Positions 55,660 to 62,543 of a DNA stretch of 62,543 nucleotides are shown here, in pieces. The notes beneath the pieces were generated by a model. That model ran no database searches and was not told the DNA's origin. It saw nothing but the letters and a program-made list of their open reading frames with translations. How positions within the stretch are numbered: position 1 is the stretch's first letter; the number at the start of each line of letters is the position of its first letter. A program made the position numbers and the translations under genes. This DNA comes from Deferribacteres bacterium. GTDB lineage: Bacteria > Nitrospirota > Thermodesulfovibrionia > UBA6902. The stretch lies in NCBI GenBank assembly GCA_013152795.1, contig JAADFS010000028.1, positions 1 to 62,543 on the forward strand, given 5' to 3'.

Positions 55660-58600
55660 GCGGTCAGCAGGCATATATCTACCAGGAGTATAACAAGGTT
55701 GTTGACGCAGCTATTACGAGTAATGTTTCCCCCAGTTCCCGTGCACCGCTTGTGTATCCTCTCAGAAAACAGGGCAACGGTAACATACGGCTCTACGGAA
55801 ACTATAGCGGGGACAAGGATGCCCGTTATGAGGTTAAGATCCTCGATTCAATATTGCAGGATCCTGTCGTGTCAGCTCCGGTCTTCCGCGGTGCCGGCAC
55901 AGGCAAGATCTCTGATATTGCTGTCTCAAACCTTGAGGCTCAAAAGATCCGTATCCTGTGCCTCTCTACCGGCACTGAGAGCAGGAAGGCGGAAATAGAG
56001 CTTGAGGGTTACAGGTTCAGGGCGAAAGAGGCCGGGGCATCCGGGAACGCAATATACCTTCTAATCGATGATTCATCACTCGTCTTTACAGCGAGTGATT
56101 ATTCCGTCATCAAGCCCCTGAAGGTTGGAGATACTGCTCTGGAAGGACAGGAGTGGGATTTCGACACAAAGGTCCTGCAAGGCGAGTTTGTCCCAGAGGA
56201 TGCTCACAGGCTGGCCTTCGGTCAGGACAGGCTCCATATATACACGCAGTACAAGAAGTTTGAGGAGGGAGTCTGGAAATATTACTTCATCCTGCCTATT
56301 CAGTATGAAGTGAAGGCGGGGGAGAGAGTATACTTCGTCTCCGGTGGCAGGACCATCACCGTCACTGACGGCGCTACAACCGAAGAGTATACGGACATTG
56401 TGACCATAGCCGATTTCTGGCAGAAGGTTAAGGCATCATCCGGATTGATAGAACCGGTCGACTCATCCATTGATACATCACGCAGTATTACGAGTCCGGC
56501 GGTAAGAGAGTTTTCAACGAAAACCGAGGCATACTTCATGCCTCCATACCGGGATGAGAAATCATCTGAATATGCCGGGGACCTTCAGGACATAGAGGTC
56601 AGCAACGATAAAGCAAAGACAGAGTTGATCCGGATCACCTGTATTTCCAATGCCTACGTTGGAGATGAGGTTTGGGAGGTCAAGGGCTCATCGAGCGGGG
56701 ACCTTGGGCAAGTGAGAACAGGAGAGTATGCATACCTGGGGCCTGTCGGCTTCAGAATTCCGCAAAAATTGCCTAAGAACTGGGGGGAGGTGAACGAAAA
56801 CTGGAGCTACAAGATTGATTATGCCCCCAGGGATGCAGGGGTCGATCCTCCGGCAATATGTTTTTCGCTGCGCATGGGGATAAACTCAGTTCCGCAAACA
56901 CTCGAGCTGACATACAAGAAAAAACCGCCGGAATGTTATTGTCCCCCCGTTGGGTTTTCGGATAAATGCCTCGGATTTGAAGAGAAAGGAGGTGAGACAG
57001 GAATGGCATACATTGTTCAGGACCTGAGCTTCTGGACAGACGTGGTCATCAACCGCATGGCAGAGAAGTGGCAGGAGCAGGAGCCGTATCTTGCAGGGTC
57101 TTCCAGTGAAGCATACGAAAAACAGTTCTTGAAACTGATCGACAGAAATGTAGAGATCTTCAAGGGCCTCGCTCAAAGAATAATGAATCTGCCTGAGGAG
57201 GATGCATCAGCCCTTCAAGCAATGGTGGATCAGTATAAGACGCTTGTAAACTCCCAGACCGTGCTGGTAATGCTAAATTCATCTTTCACCCAGTATGCCT
57301 GGGCATCATGGGATGGATCAAAGTGGATATACGACACACAGCCATCAAGCAAATACAGCTATCTCAAGGATGCGACATTCGATACCGATCTGTACCAGAC
57401 ACTTGCAGATGCGATCCTCAACTATGAGCAGACCTATGGCGTAAAAAAAAATAATGTCATTGGTATCGGTACTTGCTACCAGGATACCGATGATGATTAT
57501 TACTGGGAGATCAGTGGTAGTAAGGCATATCTGCCTGCATACACGGATGTGCCTTACTATTCAACTGTCCAGTCAGGTAATGATTACATCAACACAAAGG
57601 AGTTTGCCCTTCTTGTCTCAATTCCTTGCGGGGGCACGCTTGTCGAGGGTGACAAGATAACAGTGGAAATCGGAGGGGTGGTATATGAGAAGACATATCA
57701 GGTAGGAGATATAACATATCTGCCGACAGTAGCAAGGCAGAACCTTAACCTTACCGGTGGGCGGGACGGGGATGATACATACACCTGGGAAGTTTCAGGA
57801 GAGATAGACAAATTCCCTGACTATCTTCTCGACAGAAAAACACCAGCGCGGTACATCACCCCGCAACTATCCTTTCAGATCGAAGACGGTATAGTGCCCT
57901 TTGATGTCGGTGACGTTTTTGAGTTCACCATTGAGGGGGGACGCTGGATCTGGCGTAAGGATGGGGGAGCGTGGTCATCTCCACTCGACATCAAGAAAGA
58001 GGCTCAGACATTTGATAGCGGCCTGCAGATAGCCTTTGATTTCGGGGTGAGTCCGTCGTTCATTCAGAATGATACCTGGGAAGTGCTCTGTATCCAGGAA
58101 AACAAGGCGAGCAACCTGGCTACCCCGGGCCGCACAAGGCGGAAAGGACCCGGTGATGTTACGTTCGCCTTCAGCTCTCAGGTTACGATCGATACCCTGG
58201 TGATTGACATGCACGATATCGGCACTGATATTGTCTTCAAGGCCTCAAATGTGTCTGATTTCAGCGTTATTGAATACTCTGAAACGATCTCGCCGACCTC
58301 TCTTATCTGCAGACTTTTTGGGACGCCCATCACAGCACAATATTTCAGGCTGGAAATCTCTGGGGAAACATCAATCGGGTATGTCTTTCTCGGCACAAGG
58401 ATGCAACTCAGCCTCGATGCGGACAGCATCAGGCCGATGCGTCAATACAATATGTCCAGACAGGAGGCAAAAGAGCCCTTCAGTCTCCTGAAGTATGCCA
58501 GAAAGGGGTACATGATAGACTACAGTTCTTTCATATACAATGCCGATTTTGAGGCCCTTGAACAGATGATCGACTATCTGAAGACCAACAATGACATGCC

Positions 58601-58754
58601 TTTCTATTTCGTGGCGAACATCAGTTACCCGGAGGATTGCATCCGGGCATATATCGATACTGACAACATTGAGGTCGAGAGCCCTGTAGATATCAATGCT
58701 CCCAAGGCGAACAGATTGTTCAGCCTCAAGCTTCCAGTCATAGGTGTTCAGTAA
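55656..58754 (+). CDS. Large tail-tip/distal tail protein
   Basis: The 1032-residue beta-rich protein starts at an ATG overlapping the tape measure stop (ATGA). Around residues 450-470 it has a short cysteine cluster (ECYCPPVGFSDKCLGFEEKGG). Late in the sequence lies a discoidin-like beta-sandwich (TIDTLVIDMHDIGTDIVFKASNVSDFSVIEYSE, YFRLEISGETSIGYVFLG). Position suggests a distal tail or tip component, maybe carbohydrate-binding. The family is not recognised. Confidence 0.65.
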   Translation: MSGQQAYIYQEYNKVVDAAITSNVSPSSRAPLVYPLRKQGNGNIRLYGNYSGDKDARYEVKILDSILQDPVVSAPVFRGAGTGKISDIAVSNLEAQKIRILCLSTGTESRKAEIELEGYRFRAKEAGASGNAIYLLIDDSSLVFTASDYSVIKPLKVGDTALEGQEWDFDTKVLQGEFVPEDAHRLAFGQDRLHIYTQYKKFEEGVWKYYFILPIQYEVKAGERVYFVSGGRTITVTDGATTEEYTDIVTIADFWQKVKASSGLIEPVDSSIDTSRSITSPAVREFSTKTEAYFMPPYRDEKSSEYAGDLQDIEVSNDKAKTELIRITCISNAYVGDEVWEVKGSSSGDLGQVRTGEYAYLGPVGFRIPQKLPKNWGEVNENWSYKIDYAPRDAGVDPPAICFSLRMGINSVPQTLELTYKKKPPECYCPPVGFSDKCLGFEEKGGETGMAYIVQDLSFWTDVVINRMAEKWQEQEPYLAGSSSEAYEKQFLKLIDRNVEIFKGLAQRIMNLPEEDASALQAMVDQYKTLVNSQTVLVMLNSSFTQYAWASWDGSKWIYDTQPSSKYSYLKDATFDTDLYQTLADAILNYEQTYGVKKNNVIGIGTCYQDTDDDYYWEISGSKAYLPAYTDVPYYSTVQSGNDYINTKEFALLVSIPCGGTLVEGDKITVEIGGVVYEKTYQVGDITYLPTVARQNLNLTGGRDGDDTYTWEVSGEIDKFPDYLLDRKTPARYITPQLSFQIEDGIVPFDVGDVFEFTIEGGRWIWRKDGGAWSSPLDIKKEAQTFDSGLQIAFDFGVSPSFIQNDTWEVLCIQENKASNLATPGRTRRKGPGDVTFAFSSQVTIDTLVIDMHDIGTDIVFKASNVSDFSVIEYSETISPTSLICRLFGTPITAQYFRLEISGETSIGYVFLGTRMQLSLDADSIRPMRQYNMSRQEAKEPFSLLKYARKGYMIDYSSFIYNADFEALEQMIDYLKTNNDMPFYFVANISYPEDCIRAYIDTDNIEVESPVDINAPKANRLFSLKLPVIGVQ

Positions 58755-59110
58755 TGTTGAACGTCAGCATTGACAGCTTAAACGCGATTGAAGAGGGCAT
58801 CAACCCAGCATACAAGGTCGTCGTATATTTTCAGGAGCCGGAAACATACACAGAGGATGATTATCTTCTCAATGCAGGCGACTTGAGCACAAGCATGTCA
58901 GAGGACGGCGGTTACGAGGTTGCAAACACATCCGTAACACTGAGGAATCAAGAGTATTACTTCTCGAGGCGTCTGGCAAAAGAGTTGCCTGACAACAAAC
59001 TTGTTGAGATATTCATGAATACGGGATTCGAGGATATCCTCCTGTTCAGGGGGGTTGTATACGACTGGCAATTGACCGAGACTGAATTAACTCTAAACAT
59101 TAACGCGTAG
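58754..59110 (+). CDS. Putative tail protein
   Basis: The 118-residue beta-rich product (MLNVSIDSLNAIEEGINPAYKVVVYFQEPETYTEDDYL, SVTLRNQEYYFSRRL) looks like the N-terminal baseplate-hub-like domain seen as separate or fused units in phage tails. It overlaps the upstream stop by one base. Confidence 0.55.
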   Translation: MLNVSIDSLNAIEEGINPAYKVVVYFQEPETYTEDDYLLNAGDLSTSMSEDGGYEVANTSVTLRNQEYYFSRRLAKELPDNKLVEIFMNTGFEDILLFRGVVYDWQLTETELTLNINA

Positions 59111-59120
59111 GAGGTTTGAA

Positions 59121-59744
59121 ATGGCTGAAATTTTTGGAGTCAAAGGATATGACGGGGTGGGTTGGAACATCGATATCACAAGCACGGATCGTGTCGGGTT
59201 CAATGCTGCGAACTTCGGCGAATCCATCTCAGTGGGGACGTTTCAGGACAGCACACACAAGACTGACAGCACCATGTCTACAGACCTTTGCAGTCCTGAC
59301 CATATCCGCAATTGCAAGTACATCTCTCCAACAGAGGTATCTCTGATGGGGGGAGCCGCGGTTACCCTTGATACAACAAACGTGGGGCAGAATGATTGCA
59401 CGCTTCAGTGGTCATACCAGGACGACACGGTCAATACCGCCCTGTCAAACGTGAGGTTCTTTTTCTATGATGCTGTGGATCCCGCCAATGCTCCTGCCGG
59501 AGTCATAGCCGTCGCCTTTGAGCACGACGGGGCCGCAATCAACAAGGACAGGGTGTCAGACACACCTGGAGACGGAGGAGCCTGGGACAGTTCGAAAGGA
59601 ATCGGAGGTAACGCAAATGCCCTGATCTGTTCCGATCAGGCATCTGCTTCCATACACAATTTCTATATCGGCATCTCCCTCTCACCCACATCAAAGGGGC
59701 TGAAGACGGCGGTCAGGGCAAGACTTGAATTCGATGCTCAATAA
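59121..59744 (+). CDS. Putative tail protein
   Basis: The 207-residue product is rich in Gly, Ser, Asp and Thr (GVKGYDGVGWNIDITSTDRVGFNAANFGESISVG) and beta-structured, with few cysteines. GGAGG lies before the ATG. By position between tail-tip genes it is a likely virion component. I recognise no family. Confidence 0.5.
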   Translation: MAEIFGVKGYDGVGWNIDITSTDRVGFNAANFGESISVGTFQDSTHKTDSTMSTDLCSPDHIRNCKYISPTEVSLMGGAAVTLDTTNVGQNDCTLQWSYQDDTVNTALSNVRFFFYDAVDPANAPAGVIAVAFEHDGAAINKDRVSDTPGDGGAWDSSKGIGGNANALICSDQASASIHNFYIGISLSPTSKGLKTAVRARLEFDAQ

Positions 59745-59758
59745 CAGGAGGAGGATAC

Positions 59759-60076
59759 ATGACGACTCATGACTGGTTTGCCCGTCTGAAGAACGGGCAG
59801 GTGATCTGTGGCAAGACTGTAGGCTCGTTCGCAAACATCAAATCCCTCGAAATGGATGACCTGTGGGTGAACTTTCGTGGTAACAGATATGCTGCACCAA
59901 GGAAGGGGAGTGAAAAGCCCCTGAGATTCGATTTTTTCGTCTCCATGGCCATGGAGCCTGAAGGAATACAGGCCAAGGCATACAAACTCATCTCATTATA
60001 TCCGGATTGCAGGCTGACACGACTTGTGTTCCCTGATGGACGGACAGAAATAAGGCGGGAAGCTAAAAGAGGTTGA
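59759..60076 (+). CDS. Small tail-region protein
   Basis: The 105-residue product (MTTHDWFARLKNGQVICGKTVGSFANIKSLEMDDLWVNF, LTRLVFPDGRTEIRREAKRG) is a compact beta-rich domain. AGGAGGAGG lies before the start. It precedes the repeat-bearing tail protein and may be part of the tip complex. Family unknown. Confidence 0.5.
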   Translation: MTTHDWFARLKNGQVICGKTVGSFANIKSLEMDDLWVNFRGNRYAAPRKGSEKPLRFDFFVSMAMEPEGIQAKAYKLISLYPDCRLTRLVFPDGRTEIRREAKRG

Positions 60077-60080
60077 GTAG

Positions 60081-61103
60081 ATGGCACTTGTGATAATGGA
60101 GCGGGATGCAATCCTGCACGGGTATACGAGCCTGCAATCGGACAGGGATGCGATACTGCATGGGTACACGACCCTGCAATCGGACAGGGATATCATACTT
60201 GCAGGTCACGAAACTCTGAGCACAGACAGGGATTTCATCCTCGACGCCCACCCGGGGCGTGAAGTAGATACTGTCCTTTCCGGAAAGACACCCCTTGAGC
60301 GCGCTCCCATCCTCGCAGGCAAGACCCACCTTTCACAAAACAGGTATACCGTGCTCAGAGGACTTGACCATGCCATGGCAGAACTGGATTGCATCCTTCA
60401 AGGCCTCGAACATTACATTGACAGAGACTTTATCGTTGCCGTTAAGCCGCAGGAGGAGCGTTCATTCATCCTGCAGGCCCATGAAGATATCCCTGCCGGC
60501 AAGACGAGGCGCCTTACCCTGTTTGATACCCTCAACCTCAGAAGTACGAGTATCTACAGGAATCCCCGGGATATCTCAACTCTTCAGATCGTAATCGGGG
60601 ACCTCTCAAGCAGCAGGGTTCCCTGCACTCCCCTTGATGAATCGGGGACGATATATCACGTCTCTGACAGACCTATTCAGAGCATATCAAAGGTCTATGT
60701 CGAGGGAGAACCCAAAACCTTTGGGTATCGGGCATATACATCCTACCAGGACGAGACCGGTCAATCGATCGCCTGCGTGGTCTTTGACAATCCACAGTAC
60801 GATAAAAGCGTCTCTGTTGCATGTAAGGGCGTTATCGATGTCAAAACTGGAGGTCTGCTTGAAAACCCTGCTGATATCATCAATTATGTGTTTTTGGAGA
60901 TTCAGGGGTATGATGAAAACTCTATAGATTCAGGGGAGATTTCGAGGTTTTACTCCGACTGTCTCAAGGAAGACCTCAAAATAGGATATGTTTTAGATGA
61001 ATCTGTTACCGTGAAGCAGTTCCTTGATGACCTTGCCATGAATATTCACGCAAGGTGGATGATCAGCGATGGCAAATCCGTGATGAGGTTGATGTGGCTG
61101 TAA
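60081..61103 (+). CDS. Repeat-bearing tail protein, N-terminal part (likely frameshifted)
   Basis: The N-terminal 155 residues are tandem repeats of about 11-16 residues with a core like DRDAILHGYTSLQS (also DRDIILAGHETL, DRDFILDAHPGRE). The first two copies are nearly identical in DNA, so duplication is recent. The rest looks like a baseplate/hub domain (GDLSSSRVPCTPLDESG, SGEISRFYSDCLKEDLKIGYV). The frame ends ISDGKSVMRLMWL just where the next frame begins matching repeats. This suggests a 1-nt frameshift near 61085 splits one gene. Confidence 0.65.
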   Translation: MALVIMERDAILHGYTSLQSDRDAILHGYTTLQSDRDIILAGHETLSTDRDFILDAHPGREVDTVLSGKTPLERAPILAGKTHLSQNRYTVLRGLDHAMAELDCILQGLEHYIDRDFIVAVKPQEERSFILQAHEDIPAGKTRRLTLFDTLNLRSTSIYRNPRDISTLQIVIGDLSSSRVPCTPLDESGTIYHVSDRPIQSISKVYVEGEPKTFGYRAYTSYQDETGQSIACVVFDNPQYDKSVSVACKGVIDVKTGGLLENPADIINYVFLEIQGYDENSIDSGEISRFYSDCLKEDLKIGYVLDESVTVKQFLDDLAMNIHARWMISDGKSVMRLMWL

Positions 61104-62098
61104 GAGATATTGACAGGGATATCATACTTGATGCTCATCCAGGGAGAGAGACAGACTTCATCCTGGGTGCAAAGACATATCTCGATCGTGGAATTGTTTT
61201 GCAAGGCACTACTTCGCGACAATTTTCACGGTATGCTGTCCTTGCCGGGTCGCAACTGAAAAATTCAGATGCCGATATTATTATAGCGGGCAAGAACTTC
61301 TTTGAGCGTGATTATATTCTTTACACGAAATCACAGAACGAGATAGATATCGTTCTGAACGCGGACGATCCTCCTGAAATCTACGTGCGCTATTCCTTTA
61401 GGGAAGATGAAATGGAGGATTTTCTCCTCTCTCCTGCCGGACGTCCGACCAATGAGATCACGATTAATTATGCTTACGATTTCGTCTCCGGCAAGGCGAG
61501 GCAATCTATCACAAAGCATAATCCTGTATCAAAGATATTGTATGGCCAGAACAGAAAGACCCTCAATCTCAGGATGATTCACGGTACCAGGCAGGCTGAG
61601 AAAATCGCAGATGCAATATTGAAGACATCTTCCATTCCCCCTGTGAAGGTATCTTTCATTCATGATCTGAGGAGTTTCCATCTTGAGGTGGGAGATCTCG
61701 TCACAATTACCCATCGCGCTGGCATGGGTGACGATGGATACAAGTCCGTGATCGCGATGATAACTAAAAAGCGGTTCAGCGGGACAGGTATCAGTTATGA
61801 GGCAATCATTAAGCCACAGGGACTTTTCTACAAGTCCGAACTCATGACATTATCTCACGTCTCAGAGGCTGGCAGGGAGGGAGTCACGGTCACATATGAG
61901 CACGGTGTTGCCACGATCACAATCTATGCGGATGTTCAGGGCTACCCTCCTGTTGAGGGTGCCGAAATCACGATATCAGGGGTTACGAAGATTTCGGACA
62001 AAAACGGTCAGGTCCGCTTCAAACTTGAGCCCGGAACTTATACCGCGTCAATCAAGGCCTCAGGCTATGATGACAGCGAGGTAACATTTACGGTATGA
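61055..62098 (+). CDS. Repeat-bearing tail protein, C-terminal part
   Basis: The nominal GTG start at 61055 lacks a ribosome-binding site and its first residues (MDDQRWQIRDEVD) look out of frame. From about 61088 the sequence (DVAVRDIDRDIILDAHPGRETDFILG) resumes the repeats of the upstream frame. A hub-like domain follows (FHLEVGDLVTITHRAGMGDDGY). The C-terminal 85 residues form a carboxypeptidase-regulatory-like beta domain (VEGAEITISGVTKISDKNGQVRFKLEPGTYTASIKASGY). Either a frameshift mutation or recoding joins the two parts. Confidence 0.65.
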   Translation: MDDQRWQIRDEVDVAVRDIDRDIILDAHPGRETDFILGAKTYLDRGIVLQGTTSRQFSRYAVLAGSQLKNSDADIIIAGKNFFERDYILYTKSQNEIDIVLNADDPPEIYVRYSFREDEMEDFLLSPAGRPTNEITINYAYDFVSGKARQSITKHNPVSKILYGQNRKTLNLRMIHGTRQAEKIADAILKTSSIPPVKVSFIHDLRSFHLEVGDLVTITHRAGMGDDGYKSVIAMITKKRFSGTGISYEAIIKPQGLFYKSELMTLSHVSEAGREGVTVTYEHGVATITIYADVQGYPPVEGAEITISGVTKISDKNGQVRFKLEPGTYTASIKASGYDDSEVTFTV

Positions 62099-62543
62099 AA
62101 TCTTTGAGATTCGGACTGAAGGCCCTTGAAGAAAAGGCAAAGATAGAGGTTAGACTTAAAAGCAGGTTTGCCCTTGTCCCATCTGAAAAAGAGATCGATA
62201 CGACCGAAAGAGTAAAAAAATCTTATGAATACATCTATATGGGTACAAATTCTGCGCCAGCATATATCATTAAATTCAGTATTGCTGATTTCAAGGAAAC
62301 AGGCACAATAACCACGTCATATAATTATCTCGACACGGTTCTCTATGACAGTAAAAATGGATATCTCTACTTTGCCACATGGCAAAGTCCCCCGGCAATT
62401 TTAAAAGTCAAGATTGCCGATTTTACTATAGTTGATGCAATAATTTTAGACGGATATCAATATATTACAGATGGTGTGATTGATGTTGATGCGGGTTTGG
62501 CGTATTTCGCTTCAGGATTCGATATTATCAAGTTTGATCTGGT
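62095..62543 (+). CDS. Partial beta-propeller-like tail protein
   Basis: An ATG at 62095 overlaps the previous stop, and the frame is open to the window edge (about 149 codons). After a helical N-terminus it reads TVLYDSKNGYLYFATWQSPPAILKVKIADFTIVDAIILDG and DVDAGLAYFASGFDIIKFDL. These resemble blades of an NHL/YncE-type beta-propeller. It is AT-richer than the genes before. It may be a tail fibre or receptor-binding subunit; the C-terminus is outside the window. Confidence 0.6.
   Translation, partial: MKSLRFGLKALEEKAKIEVRLKSRFALVPSEKEIDTTERVKKSYEYIYMGTNSAPAYIIKFSIADFKETGTITTSYNYLDTVLYDSKNGYLYFATWQSPPAILKVKIADFTIVDAIILDGYQYITDGVIDVDAGLAYFASGFDIIKFDL

Overview
This is a 62.5 kb stretch of a bacterial chromosome. 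Host genes lie on the left (about 1-12.5 kb). A long temperate tailed prophage starts at a disrupted tRNA-Arg gene near 12.5 kb and runs off the right edge. The host looks Gram-negative: it has an outer-membrane beta-barrel protein with an aromatic C-terminus, and the phage carries a lipobox protein. The host genes (MnmE, an iron-sulfur flavoprotein, a PAS histidine kinase) would suit a Nitrospirota or deltaproteobacterial lineage. That placement is inference from general sequence character only.

Host segment. 1-5.2 kb is a defence-like cluster on the minus strand: a beta-class DNA methyltransferase, an HNH nuclease, a tail-anchored coiled-coil protein, and a toxin-antitoxin-chaperone operon (RelE/HigB-like toxin, HTH antitoxin, SecB-like chaperone) behind a perfect 18-bp palindromic operator. 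5.2-5.8 kb is gene-poor and holds a 146-bp element with 33-bp imperfect terminal inverted repeats. 5.8-12.4 kb carries a small-molecule methyltransferase, a DUF1232/J-domain protein, a histidine kinase, a protein of unknown function, an outer-membrane barrel, a flavoprotein, mnmE and tRNA-His.

Prophage left arm. 12480-12527 is the 3' part of a tRNA-Arg(TCT), the attachment core. It is followed by a tyrosine integrase, a PH/SHOCT protein and an S24 repressor on the minus strand. The repressor is divergent from the early operon across a region with three palindromes. The early region (15.3-33.9 kb) holds a CII-like regulator, a 3D-domain protein, a block of unusual genes (below), an ASCH-like protein, a cytosine DNA methyltransferase, a primase-helicase, a SLOG protein, an iteron-like cluster that may be the replication origin, a second internal recombinase, a Mor-like activator, a dUTPase fusion and a toxin-antitoxin-like trio.

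The most striking system is at 16.6-20.2 kb. Two copies of a structured RNA lie directly upstream of genes. They share an identical 37-nt core, a closing helix with four compensatory base-pair changes, and a predicted pseudoknot. They bracket a zinc-finger protein and lead into a catalytic-core-only tyrosine recombinase that is closely coupled to a 507-residue TnpB/Cas12-like nuclease with intact D-E-D RuvC residues. A 36-bp-repeat CRISPR array with four unique spacers starts 47 bp after the nuclease stop. No cas1 or cas2 is seen. This is a phage-borne, single-effector, type V-U-like system, possibly an undescribed subtype. The array's last repeat carries an internal deletion and abuts an integron attC-like half-site, behind which sit a small membrane protein and a type IV pilin-like protein.

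Prophage late region. Two copies of a 20-bp element, each 26 nt upstream of a -10-like hexamer, look like Mor-dependent late promoters. They precede the packaging genes (TerS with an apparent CTG start, TerL, a portal-MuF fusion) and the capsid genes (protease with nested scaffold, decoration protein, major capsid protein with a hydrophobic N-terminus). Then follow connectors, a lysis module (GH108 endolysin, 3TM holin, lipoprotein), a beta-helix appendage protein, tail tube, tail chaperones with a canonical A AAA AAC -1 frameshift site, a 1086-residue tape measure and tail-tip genes. One tail-tip gene appears split by a 1-nt frameshift. The layout is that of a long-tailed phage with Mu-like control and portal features. 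The right attachment site lies beyond the window.
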